A DNA stretch of 64,000 bases, from positions 1,178,001-1,242,000 of the forward strand of contig AP017968.1 in the NCBI GenBank assembly GCA_002356455.1. The letters are read 5' to 3'. The notes beneath the pieces were generated by a model. The model had not been told where the DNA came from. It was given only the letters and a program-made list of their open reading frames with translations, and searched no databases. The stretch is from Fusobacterium varium. Its GTDB lineage: Bacteria; Fusobacteriota; Fusobacteriia; Fusobacteriales; Fusobacteriaceae. Made by a program: the position numbers and the translations under genes. Below are positions 45,801 through 53,713 of the stretch, piece after piece (the first letter of the stretch is position 1; every line of letters starts with the position of its first letter).

Positions 45801-48698
45801 TCAAAATTTGTAACCTAAACCTGCTCCTACTATCCATTCACCTTTTGTCTTGTTTTTACCTGAGTTGTTGTGTGAATCTCTTTCTACAGAATAAGTTCCT
45901 TTTACATCAAACAAGATTCCATTTTTTAGTTCAAGGGTATATTTAGCATTTAATCCTATACTGTGTTCATTTTTGTGAGCCACTAAAATATCAAAATTCT
46001 TTGCTGACTTTCCATCTAGAAGCTTTCCTTTAAATGTTCCTGTGATATATTCTTCAGCTGCTCCATCAAGTATTTTTGTATAGCTTACTCCTGCTGAAAG
46101 TGTACTCTTTCCTTTTTCATGAGGTATTACTTTTTTCAGGTCTACTCCCATTTTTCCAACTGTATAGTCAAATGATTTTGAATCTGTTTTTATTGCTAGA
46201 GTTTTGTTTCCTTCATCTGCTCCATCTTGATCTACATATGTATATGATAGAGTTGCATAAGGTTCTAGGAATAGATTGCTTCCAATATTATGTGAATATC
46301 TTCCATTTAAATAGATGTCATAAGTCATATCATTGTAGCTGTCAGAATATTTCATCACTGCTTTTGTTTCATCAAAAGCCACTTTATTTACTGCCATTCT
46401 GTCAGTATCATAATCTCCATATTGGAATCCTGCTCCTCCTGTTACTTTTAGATTTCCAATATACTTTTTAGCATAAGCTCCCAGATACATTGCGCTTCCA
46501 TCAACCTTTGAGCCATTAGACAAGTTAGATTTCAGTTTGTTTCCTCCAATTACTACTCCAGAAGTCAATGTGTCAGATACTCCATATTCTCCAAGCATAT
46601 ATGCTCCAGTTATTTTTGTATCTGCGTCCATATCAGAACTTCCTATATCATAAGTATAGTATCCTTTTCCATAATATGTATCTTTAGTTCCACCATCTAT
46701 ATGAGTAAGTCCACCATATATCATCCATTTTCCTGTATCAGCTTTAAATGAATTTTCAGTAACTATATCTCTGAACATTCCCATTGATTTTCTTGATAAT
46801 TCAGAAGAATATGAGTATGGATTTCCTGCATAGATATCATTTAAATATCCTATGAAAGATGAGAATTTTTCATCAGTATCTATATAAAATTCTTTTACAC
46901 CATCTACAGCCTGCATACTTTGATATATTTTATTTAATTTATCATAATTTGTATATGATAATGGAAGTGTAGATTTAGTTTCAACTTTTACTTCTGTATC
47001 ACTAGTTTTGCTAATAGAGTGTAAATATGAAGTTGTTTCTAAAGTAAATAAATCTCTATATTTAATATCTGGATTTTCTACTCCATATATTCCATCTCCA
47101 AGTTTTATTCCCATATCTATTGTACTTCCATCAGATACTCCATTAAGCGCAAGAAGAAGTTTTCCACCCTCTGAGTCTATTGTTCCAATATTATTTCCTT
47201 GAATAGTATTTCCTGAAAGTGCATGTTTATTACTATTTGTTCCATCTATTCTTAATACAAGCTCACCGTTTTTACCAATATTAATCTTATCTGTTCCTGT
47301 AATTTCAGAAGTTTCAAATGCAGTTACTTTCTGATTTATATTTATTTCTTCCACATTTGATATTTTATGGAAAAGATTTATATTATCACTTCCTGCTGCT
47401 CTAGAAACAGCTGAACCAAAATTAAGAGTATCATCTCCAGTATCTAAATCTATATTTCCATTGATAAAAGAATTTCCAGATATATTTACTGTATTAGCTC
47501 CTGAATCTCCAGAAATAACAAGAGCAGTTCCATCCAAGCCACCACCATTAATTGTTACATTTGTACCAGTAAATGAAGCTCCATCTTTAACTGTAACAGC
47601 AGTTTTATAGGCATTAATAATTCCACCATTAAGAGTGAAATTACCTGCTTTTACTGTTACTGTTCCATTAGTTTCATCATATCCAGCTCCATTGATAATA
47701 GAATTTGAAATATTTTCATTATTTTCATATTCATTGTATGCGTCCACTCCACCATTTTGTAAAGTTGTATTTATTATAGAATATATTCCTGCCTTCCCTC
47801 CAGTTCCTGAGGTAATACCATTAGTTTTTATACTTCCATCATTCTCAAGAGTTATAGCCATTCCCTGTCCTTCAGGATTAGTAATTTGTTTTCCAACCCC
47901 TTCAATTTCAACTGGTATCTGTCCTATTACAAGTCCATAGTTATTATATGAAGTAATTTCTGAATTAGAATTAGAGCCTCCATAAATATAAATTCCATCA
48001 TCTCTTCCTATTATAACCCCAGAATTTGAAATCAATTTTATTGTTAACTTTCCTTTAGAAGAAATTGAATAAATTCCATCTCCAAATGCTGATGTTATAG
48101 TCCCAGAATTTGAAATTGATTCTATTGTTGACTTCTCTTCACTATCAGATTTGAATCCCCCAACTATATTTCCCTTATTTATTATATTTCCTATCGAGCT
48201 TGTATATTTAGCATGAATATAAATTGAACTACCTGAAGAATCAGGAGTACTAATAATTCCATTATTTATTATATTTCCTATTAGAGAATTAGGCTCAGGT
48301 GAAGTAGTACTAGTATCAGGGTCAGTAGGGATATTAGAAATAATCCCATTTCCTGTATAACTTTGATTTCCAGAACTATTTGTCATATCTATATTTCCAT
48401 TATTCACTATATTTACTTTAATATTATTTGTATTTATTGAATCATCTATTATTACAGTTTCATTTATATCTACTCCTTCAGGTAATGTCCAGGTAAATTC
48501 ATTAGCAGAATTTTTTGTTACTGTTCCTATATTAGTTCCTGAACCATCTTGTACAATAAGAGTTGAGTCTTCATATTTTACTGTAACATCTCCAAATGCA
48601 AAACTGCTTCCCAATAAAAAAGCTACTACTACTCCCATTGTTATTCTATTTTTTCCCTTGAGATATCTTTTTAAAGCTTTTTCCATTTCTTTAATCAT
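45801..48698 (-). CDS. Type V autotransporter (surface protein)
   Basis: 965 residues. An extended signal region (MEKALKRYLKGKNRITMGVV, then a hydrophobic core ending near SSFAFG) is typical of Fusobacterium autotransporters. The passenger (about 40-650) is rich in Asn, Gly, Ser and Thr with NIINNGII-type repeats, indicating a right-handed beta-helix exposed at the surface. The C-terminal 290 residues form the outer-membrane barrel and end in the aromatic terminus GAGLGYKF. AAAGGGGGAAAG precedes the ATG. No promoter was found directly upstream in the present orientation; an invertible-type promoter element lies 110-287 bp upstream pointing away. Confidence 0.92.
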   Translation of the reverse strand: MIKEMEKALKRYLKGKNRITMGVVVAFLLGSSFAFGDVTVKYEDSTLIVQDGSGTNIGTVTKNSANEFTWTLPEGVDINETVIIDDSINTNNIKVNIVNNGNIDMTNSSGNQSYTGNGIISNIPTDPDTSTTSPEPNSLIGNIINNGIISTPDSSGSSIYIHAKYTSSIGNIINKGNIVGGFKSDSEEKSTIESISNSGTITSAFGDGIYSISSKGKLTIKLISNSGVIIGRDDGIYIYGGSNSNSEITSYNNYGLVIGQIPVEIEGVGKQITNPEGQGMAITLENDGSIKTNGITSGTGGKAGIYSIINTTLQNGGVDAYNEYENNENISNSIINGAGYDETNGTVTVKAGNFTLNGGIINAYKTAVTVKDGASFTGTNVTINGGGLDGTALVISGDSGANTVNISGNSFINGNIDLDTGDDTLNFGSAVSRAAGSDNINLFHKISNVEEININQKVTAFETSEITGTDKINIGKNGELVLRIDGTNSNKHALSGNTIQGNNIGTIDSEGGKLLLALNGVSDGSTIDMGIKLGDGIYGVENPDIKYRDLFTLETTSYLHSISKTSDTEVKVETKSTLPLSYTNYDKLNKIYQSMQAVDGVKEFYIDTDEKFSSFIGYLNDIYAGNPYSYSSELSRKSMGMFRDIVTENSFKADTGKWMIYGGLTHIDGGTKDTYYGKGYYTYDIGSSDMDADTKITGAYMLGEYGVSDTLTSGVVIGGNKLKSNLSNGSKVDGSAMYLGAYAKKYIGNLKVTGGAGFQYGDYDTDRMAVNKVAFDETKAVMKYSDSYNDMTYDIYLNGRYSHNIGSNLFLEPYATLSYTYVDQDGADEGNKTLAIKTDSKSFDYTVGKMGVDLKKVIPHEKGKSTLSAGVSYTKILDGAAEEYITGTFKGKLLDGKSAKNFDILVAHKNEHSIGLNAKYTLELKNGILFDVKGTYSVERDSHNNSGKNKTKGEWIVGAGLGYKF

Positions 48699-48807
48699 AT
48701 TTTACTTTCCCCCTTTAATATTATCAAACCCTTATTTTTATTTTTCATCTTAATTTTTTAGTTTTTTTGCATTCACATTTATCTCAAATTCTATAAAATT
48801 AACAACT

Positions 48808-48833
48808 GTTCTCTTTTATAGATAAAAGCGAAC
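48808..48833. repeat. 26-bp inverted repeat arm, left (putative invertase site)
   Basis: Composed of half-site GTTCTCTTTTAT, core AG, and half-site ATAAAAGCGAAC. The half-sites are inverted copies of each other at 11 of 12 positions. The whole arm is the exact complement of 48960-48985. Confidence 0.85.
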
Positions 48834-48907
48834 AAAAACTAAGCGAAACTACTTTATTTATAGGGGGTCATTTTTTTAAGGTGTTTTTTCTAAGAAATTT
48901 TTTTATC

Positions 48908-48936
48908 TTGACTTTATCAATTTTAGAGAGTACAAT
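48908..48936 (+). promoter_or_regulatory. Near-consensus promoter inside the invertible element
   Basis: -35 TTGACT (48908-48913), 17-bp spacer, -10 TACAAT (48931-48936); each box differs from consensus at one base. It currently reads toward 49.0-49.5 kb, where only gene remnants lie. Confidence 0.75.
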
Positions 48937-48959
48937 TGATAAGAATAAAGTTTATAAAA

Positions 48960-48985
48960 GTTCGCTTTTATCTATAAAAGAGAAC
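48960..48985. repeat. 26-bp inverted repeat arm, right (putative invertase site)
   Basis: Half-site GTTCGCTTTTAT, core CT, half-site ATAAAAGAGAAC. Exact complement of the left arm. The non-palindromic core would allow only inversion, not deletion, between the two sites. Confidence 0.85.
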
Positions 48986-49222
48986 TTTAATTATTTCTAT
49001 AGTCTTAAAGAGTATTTTTCTTAGTTGAATTAATTTTTATATTGCTTCATCAATTGTTTTTCTATTCTTGTTATTCTCTCCCTCCATTTTTTATTTTTGG
49101 GTAAAAAAAAAGACTACTGCGTACTTCTTTTGGTGTTCAACTTTCATTCCTTTAAATTCATAATAATATATACTAACTTTTTTCTATATAATACTTTTTT
49201 ATAATCTGTTTAAAACACTTAA
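48986..49222. other. AT-rich intergenic region
   Basis: About 240 bp downstream of the invertible element with no supported gene or clear signal. It contains a short A-run and T-rich stretches. Confidence 0.5.
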
Positions 49223-49500
49223 AGTATTTTTGCAAATGTTACATATGATATGGAATATGAAATACCAGAAGTAAAATTATGGTATGATGGATATAGATTT
49301 GAAAATGCAGGGATATATAATCCATGGAGTATATTGAATTTTGTAAGAAGTAAAGAATTGAAAGCGTACTGGAGAGATACATCAGAAAATTATCTGATAA
49401 ATCATGTAATAAAAAATGCAGGTGAAGATCTTTTTGATGCATTGAAAGAACTTATGGAGCTGGATAAAAAATATTCAAATATGTAAATGAAATAGATGAA
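49223..49500 (+). pseudogene. Remnant of an AAA-ATPase/PD-(D/E)XK nuclease family gene
   Basis: A fragment of about 90 codons (intact frame 49223-49486) with the family phrase KLWYDGYRFENAGIYNPWSILNF, which lies in the middle of proteins about 500 residues long. The ATP-binding N-terminus is missing. Near 49475 a frameshift occurs: the next frame continues KYVNEIDENKLL, which fits the same family, then runs directly into a GNAT-like ORF. Clearly decayed. Confidence 0.7.
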
Positions 49501-49512
49501 AATAAATTATTA

Positions 49513-49860
49513 ATGCAACCCTTAACTAGAGATAATTGTGATTTAGTTAAGGATTTTTTATGTAGAAATGAAATATTGGATGATTTTTTAATTAATGATG
49601 CAATATATGAACGTGGAACAAGAACATACTTATTTATTTATGATGATGAAGGTTTTAAAAAAATACTTGGATTTTTTTCATTAAGTGCTTCAGGAGTAGA
49701 AATAGTTAATTTTGCATTAGACTCTGAATTTCATCACATGTATTGGAGTGAAATTTCAAAAAAAGAAGGAATAAAATTTTATTTAAGTGATTTTTTATTT
49801 ACTAAAGTTTTAGAATATATAACTAATGATATTATTGAAGTAATTGGAATAACATTATAA
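49513..49860 (+). CDS. GNAT-like acetyltransferase, possibly truncated
   Basis: 115 residues starting MQPLTRDNCDLVKDFLCRN, then DDFLINDAIYERGTRTYLFIYDDEG and KKILGFFSLSASGVEI, a pattern seen in small GNAT proteins, some of them toxins of toxin-antitoxin pairs. The acetyl-CoA loop and the C-terminal strands are not visible, so it may be broken. The frame is continuous with the tail of the preceding ATPase remnant, and no ribosome site stands before the ATG. No antitoxin gene is adjacent. Function doubtful. Confidence 0.45.
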   Translation: MQPLTRDNCDLVKDFLCRNEILDDFLINDAIYERGTRTYLFIYDDEGFKKILGFFSLSASGVEIVNFALDSEFHHMYWSEISKKEGIKFYLSDFLFTKVLEYITNDIIEVIGITL

Positions 49861-49901
49861 AAAGTGTTGGTGGCTTTTTATTTGTAAAAAAGTATAAAAA
49901 A

Positions 49902-49926
49902 AACACTTCTTAAAATAAGAAGTGTT
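49902..49926 (-). terminator. Terminator of tRNA array 2
   Basis: Stem AACACTTCTTA / TAAGAAGTGTT, a diverged copy of the terminator after array 1 (CGCTT replaced by CACTT in both arms, compensating). T-run follows on the minus strand. Confidence 0.8.
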
Positions 49927-49935
49927 GAATACAAA

Positions 49936-50012
49936 TGGTGCCTAGAAATGGATTCGAACCATCGACCGTACGGGTATGAACCGTATGCTCTAGCCAACTG
50001 AGCTATCTAGGC
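49936..50012 (-). tRNA. tRNA-Met(CAT), duplicate
   Basis: Identical in sequence to 45306-45382, including CCA. Confidence 0.94.
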
Positions 50013-50013
50013 A

Positions 50014-50089
50014 TGGTGGAGATAAGCGGGATCGAACCGCTGACCTACGCAGTGCAAGTGCGTCGCTCTCCCAACTGAGCTATATCCCC
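50014..50089 (-). tRNA. tRNA-Ala(TGC), duplicate
   Basis: Identical to 45384-45459. First tRNA of array 2, because the tRNA-Gly of array 1 has no counterpart here. Confidence 0.94.
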
Positions 50090-50170
50090 AAATGTTCAAA
50101 AGCTGTAAGGAAAGATCAAACTTACTATGTTTAGATTAAAAGAACTACAACTTTTATCTAAATCACTACT

Positions 50171-50192
50171 GCTTGACACAAGAATTATGATA
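50171..50192 (-). repeat. Remnant of the tRNA-Gly leader in array 2
   Basis: These 22 bases are identical to 45541-45562 of array 1: the first two bases of tRNA-Gly, its leader and the TATCAT -10 box. The tRNA-Gly body itself is replaced by about 80 bp of unrelated sequence (50090-50170). Confidence 0.75.
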
Positions 50193-50215
50193 CCATATAT
50201 TTTCTTTTTATGCAA
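50187..50215 (-). promoter_or_regulatory. Promoter of tRNA array 2
   Basis: Minus strand: -35 TTGCAT (50215-50210), 17 bp, -10 TATCAT (50192-50187). The -10 is shared with array 1, while the -35 differs. Confidence 0.55.
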
Positions 50216-50231
50216 CACTTTTTTAAAAAAA

Positions 50232-51404
50232 TCAATTGTTTTTAAGTTCGGAAACTATATTTTTAAGAGAGTTAACGGCATAATTGATATCTTCTTCTGT
50301 ATTAAAGTATCCAAAAGAAAATCTAACTCCTCCATTTTCACTTGACTTCATAGTTTCATGAGCTAAGGGGGCGCAATGAATACCTGCTCTTGTAAGAATA
50401 CTATATTCTTCATCAAGATAAGCAGCAAGATCCCCTGAATCGACTCCTTTGATATTTAGAGTAACAACAGGCCCTCTTTTTTCTGGACCATAAATTATTA
50501 TTTCATTTATATTTTTTAATTCCTCTATAAATTTTTTAGTAAGGTTATTTTCATGTTTTCTTATATTTTCTAAACCAATAGAATTAAGAAAATCGATTCC
50601 AGCTCCAAGACTTATTATACCAGGAGTATTGAGAGTTCCAGCTTCAAGAGCTTCTGGCATAGACAGAGGCTGTCTTTTCATTTTTGAGAAGCTGCCAGTA
50701 CCCCCTTCAATTATTGGAGAAATCTTAATTCCATCTCGGATGTATATTCCTCCAGTTCCCTGTATTCCAAATAAAGATTTATGACCAGTAAAACAAAGTA
50801 CATCTATTTTTAATTTTTCTACATCTATATCTAAAAAACCAGCACTTTGTGAAACATCTACTATTGTTAAAATATTTCTTTTTCTTGCTTCTGCAGTAAT
50901 TGGAAGCAAGTCAATTATAGCACCAGTGACATTAGACATGTGTGTAAGGATAATTGCTTTTGTTTCAGAAGTCATAGCATTTATAATATTTTCAGAATGA
51001 ATATTTCCATCTTCAGAAGGAGAGATAATAGATATACGAGCATTGTTCTCATCTTTTTCATAAAAAACTGGTCTTAAAACAGAATTATGTTCAAGTGAAG
51101 TAGTAATTATATGAGAATTTTTTGGAATAATACCTTTTACTGCAAAATTTAAAGCATATGTTGAATTATAAGTAAAAGCTATCTGAAGTGGATTTTTAAT
51201 ATTAAAAAGGGCAGCTATTTTTTCTCTTGTTTCATAAATGGCTTTAGAAGCTTCAATAGCCATTCTATGACCTCCCCTTCCAGGGTTAGCACCATAAAAT
51301 CTGATAGCTTTTTCGACACTTTTATAAACAGATTCAGGCTTTGGAAAAGAAGTTGCAGAATTGTCAAAATAATAAACTTTCTTATCTATGATAATCATCT
51401 CCAT
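50232..51404 (-). CDS. Cysteine desulfurase-family PLP enzyme
   Basis: 390 residues from the ATG at 51404 (MEMIIIDKKVYYFDNSATS). The frame extends upstream to 51515, but that region is hydrophobic, non-conserved and has no ribosome site. Class V aminotransferase fold: YFDNSATSFPKP, SLEHNSVLRP, PLP lysine in CFTGHKSLFGIQGTGG, and the catalytic-cysteine loop RAGIHCAPLAHETM. It belongs to the short cysteine desulfurase/selenocysteine lyase-like group. It mobilises sulfur from cysteine; no isc or suf scaffold gene is adjacent. Start choice is uncertain by two codons. Confidence 0.85.
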   Translation of the reverse strand: MEMIIIDKKVYYFDNSATSFPKPESVYKSVEKAIRFYGANPGRGGHRMAIEASKAIYETREKIAALFNIKNPLQIAFTYNSTYALNFAVKGIIPKNSHIITTSLEHNSVLRPVFYEKDENNARISIISPSEDGNIHSENIINAMTSETKAIILTHMSNVTGAIIDLLPITAEARKRNILTIVDVSQSAGFLDIDVEKLKIDVLCFTGHKSLFGIQGTGGIYIRDGIKISPIIEGGTGSFSKMKRQPLSMPEALEAGTLNTPGIISLGAGIDFLNSIGLENIRKHENNLTKKFIEELKNINEIIIYGPEKRGPVVTLNIKGVDSGDLAAYLDEEYSILTRAGIHCAPLAHETMKSSENGGVRFSFGYFNTEEDINYAVNSLKNIVSELKNN

Positions 51405-51533
51405 GAATAATTGAATTATTTTTAATATTATATCATTATAAAAAAGAAAATGGAAATTATAATCAAGAAAAGGAAAAAGCTGTTTTAAATTGAATAATAA
51501 AAGAAATATGTGCATTAAGTGAGGGGATGTATT

Positions 51534-52877
51534 ATGAAAAAAGTAATAATAGTAGGAGGAGTAGCAGCAGGAATGAGTGCTGCTTCAAAAGCCAAAAGAG
51601 AAAAAAAAGACCTTGAAATAACTGTATATGAAATGACTGATATAATTTCTTGGGGAAGCTGCGGACTTCCATATTATGTAGGAAATTTCTATGATGATTC
51701 AAAAAGAATGATAGCAAAACCTTTGGAACAATTTCAAAAAGAAGGAATAACTGTAAAAATGAAACATGAAGTTATTGGAGTGGATATTGAAAAAAAAGAG
51801 ATTTCGGTAAAAAATTTAATTACAAAAGAAATATTTAAGGATAAATATGATGAATTGATAATTACAACTGGAGCATCTGCAGTAAAACCTCCAATTAAAA
51901 ATATAGATTTAGAAAACGTATTTACTTTAAAGGAATTTTCTGATGGGATTGTTTTAAAAAAAGCTATGATGAAACCAGAAAATAAAAGAGTAGTAATAAT
52001 AGGAGCAGGATATATAGGATTGGAAGCAGTAGAGGCAGCTGTTAACTTAAAAAAAGAAGTGAGAATAATTCAGTTGGGAGATAGAGTTATTCCAGGAAGT
52101 TTTGATAAAGAAATAACAGATATAATGGAAACGGAGATAAGAGGGCATAAAGATGTATTCTTGAATTTAAATGAAGCTGTTTCTGAATTTGAAGAAAAAA
52201 ATGGAAAGGTTTCTGGAGTAAGGACTAATAAAGGAGTTTATCCTGCTGACATAGTTATTTTAGCAACAGGAGTAAGACCTAATACAAAATTTTTAGAAGG
52301 TACAGGAATTGAAACTTTAAAGAATGGTGCAGTAATTATAGATGGAAGAGGAAGAAGCAGTATAAAAGGTATCTATGCAGCTGGAGATTGTGCAACTGTT
52401 TATCATAAAATAAAAAAAGAAAATGTATATATTCCACTGGCTACTACATCGAATAAGATAGGAAGAGTAGTTGGAGAGAATCTAGCTGGAAAAGATAGAG
52501 AATTTAAAGGAACATTAGGTTCAGCAGCAATAAAAGTTTTGGACTTAGAAGCAGGCAGAACTGGTATATCATCAGAAGAAGCTGAGAAAATGGGAATAAA
52601 TTATAAATCTGTGTTTGTACATGATAAAAATCAAACTTCTTATTATCCAGGGCAAGAAGATCTTTATGTAAAAGTTATTTATGAGGCAGATACTAAAAAG
52701 ATTTTAGGAGGACAGCTCATTGGAAAAAAAGGAGCTGTTTTAAGAGTAGATGTATTGGCAGCAGCAATTGATAAAGGAATGACAACAGATGAGCTTGCTT
52801 ATTTAGATTTATGTTATGCTCCACCATTTTCACTTACTTGGGATCCTTTAAATGTTGCAGGAAATTTAGCTAAATAA
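51534..52877 (+). CDS. CoA-disulfide reductase / NADH oxidase-family flavoprotein
   Basis: 447 residues from the ATG at 51534, which has GAGGGGATGT upstream. FAD site IVGGVAAGMSAASKAKR, a single redox cysteine Cys43 in SWGSCGLPYY, NAD site VVIIGAGYIGLEAVEAA, second FAD motif GIYAAGDCATV, and a C-terminal dimerisation domain. Cys43 matches the active cysteine of staphylococcal CoA-disulfide reductase. Reduces CoA disulfide, or per- and polysulfides in relatives, with NAD(P)H. It diverges from the cysteine desulfurase-like gene, so a shared role in thiol or sulfane-sulfur metabolism is possible. Confidence 0.87.
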   Translation: MKKVIIVGGVAAGMSAASKAKREKKDLEITVYEMTDIISWGSCGLPYYVGNFYDDSKRMIAKPLEQFQKEGITVKMKHEVIGVDIEKKEISVKNLITKEIFKDKYDELIITTGASAVKPPIKNIDLENVFTLKEFSDGIVLKKAMMKPENKRVVIIGAGYIGLEAVEAAVNLKKEVRIIQLGDRVIPGSFDKEITDIMETEIRGHKDVFLNLNEAVSEFEEKNGKVSGVRTNKGVYPADIVILATGVRPNTKFLEGTGIETLKNGAVIIDGRGRSSIKGIYAAGDCATVYHKIKKENVYIPLATTSNKIGRVVGENLAGKDREFKGTLGSAAIKVLDLEAGRTGISSEEAEKMGINYKSVFVHDKNQTSYYPGQEDLYVKVIYEADTKKILGGQLIGKKGAVLRVDVLAAAIDKGMTTDELAYLDLCYAPPFSLTWDPLNVAGNLAK

Positions 52878-52890
52878 CTATAAATAAAAG

Positions 52891-52934
52891 AAAACTGATT
52901 AAAAAGTGGAATTCATCTTTTAATCAGTTTTTTT
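52891..52934. terminator. Bidirectional terminator
   Basis: Perfect 14-bp stem AAAACTGATTAAAA / TTTTAATCAGTTTT with a 13-nt loop and T-run, between the convergent genes ending at 52877 and 52941. Confidence 0.85.
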
Positions 52935-52940
52935 AATAAA

Positions 52941-53570
52941 TTAACATTTTTGTTTTGTTCTGCCAGTGTATCTTTTTTTATAATCTGCAATTTCTTTTTC
53001 TAATCTTTCCAGTCTATCTTCATCATCTGTACGAGATTTATCATATTCTTCATCAATATAATGATTTATTATTTTTGAAAAACTTTCTCCATTTTCAATT
53101 TCTTTTTTCAAAGTTATAAATTCATAATCATTTGGAACAAGTTTCAGACCACTTTCTATAGCTTTGAAAGCTTTTTCATTTTCATTAAATTTATAATACA
53201 TTTTTGCTAAAAGCAGCCACCCCCAAGGATATTCAGGATCATTTTCAGTTGCTTGTTCACAATATTTCAAGGCTAATTCATATTTTTTTAAGAACAAAAG
53301 AGATGAAGCATAACGATAACACCAAACTCCACTTTTTTCTCCTTTTTTTTCAACTTTTTTTAATAATCGTTCAGCTTTTAGATATGCAGAGTAAGTATCG
53401 TAATTGATATAAACATAGGCAAGCCACAAGACAGCTTCAAGATCGTTTTCCATTTCTTCTTCTGAATAGAGATTATTTTCTATTCCAGAGTATAGAGTTC
53501 TCAGAATATCTTCAAGATAATCCATTTGCTCCAGTTTGGTTATTGTTTCTTTAGATAATATACTTTTCAT
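52941..53570 (-). CDS. Tetratricopeptide-repeat protein
   Basis: 209 residues from the ATG at 53570, preceded by GAGGGGG; the frame continues 20 codons upstream without a start signal. No signal peptide, so cytoplasmic. About three TPR units are visible (residues 65-165, for example WCYRYASSLLFLKKYELALKY and WGWLLLAKMYYKFNENEKAF), with an acidic, coiled-coil C-terminus. It probably mediates protein-protein contacts; partner unknown. Monocistronic. Confidence 0.78.
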   Translation of the reverse strand: MKSILSKETITKLEQMDYLEDILRTLYSGIENNLYSEEEMENDLEAVLWLAYVYINYDTYSAYLKAERLLKKVEKKGEKSGVWCYRYASSLLFLKKYELALKYCEQATENDPEYPWGWLLLAKMYYKFNENEKAFKAIESGLKLVPNDYEFITLKKEIENGESFSKIINHYIDEEYDKSRTDDEDRLERLEKEIADYKKRYTGRTKQKC

Positions 53571-53678
53571 AAAATACCCCCTCAGACATGTTTTATAGTA
53601 ATTATATTTTACTATATTTAATAGTTGCACTCAATCAATTTTATTTTATAATTTGTCAAATTAAAGTTGCAAATGAAA

Positions 53679-53704
53679 AACAGCTGTCATAGGGCAGCTG
53701 TTGG
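53679..53704 (-). terminator. Terminator of the Na/Pi symporter gene
   Basis: AACAGCTG / CAGCTGTT stem with an 8-nt loop, T-run on the minus strand, 9 bp after the stop. Confidence 0.75.
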
Positions 53705-53713
53705 CATTTAAAA

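Larger units (their letters stand above)
48808..48985. promoter_or_regulatory. Putative invertible promoter element (phase switch) of the autotransporter
   Basis: A 178-bp element: two perfectly complementary 26-bp arms (48808-48833 and 48960-48985) around 126 bp that contain a plus-strand promoter. The autotransporter is on the minus strand, so this orientation would leave it OFF. Inversion would place the -10 at about 48862-48857 on the minus strand, giving a leader of roughly 150 nt to the ATG at 48698. No direct duplication flanks the arms, which argues against an inserted transposon. No recombinase gene is present in the window. Confidence 0.7.

Noticed and set aside
48808..48985. MITE or small insertion element bounded by 26-bp repeats
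   Set aside because: No flanking direct duplication. The spacer has a strong promoter and the arms have internal dyad symmetry typical of recombinase sites. Not fully excluded.
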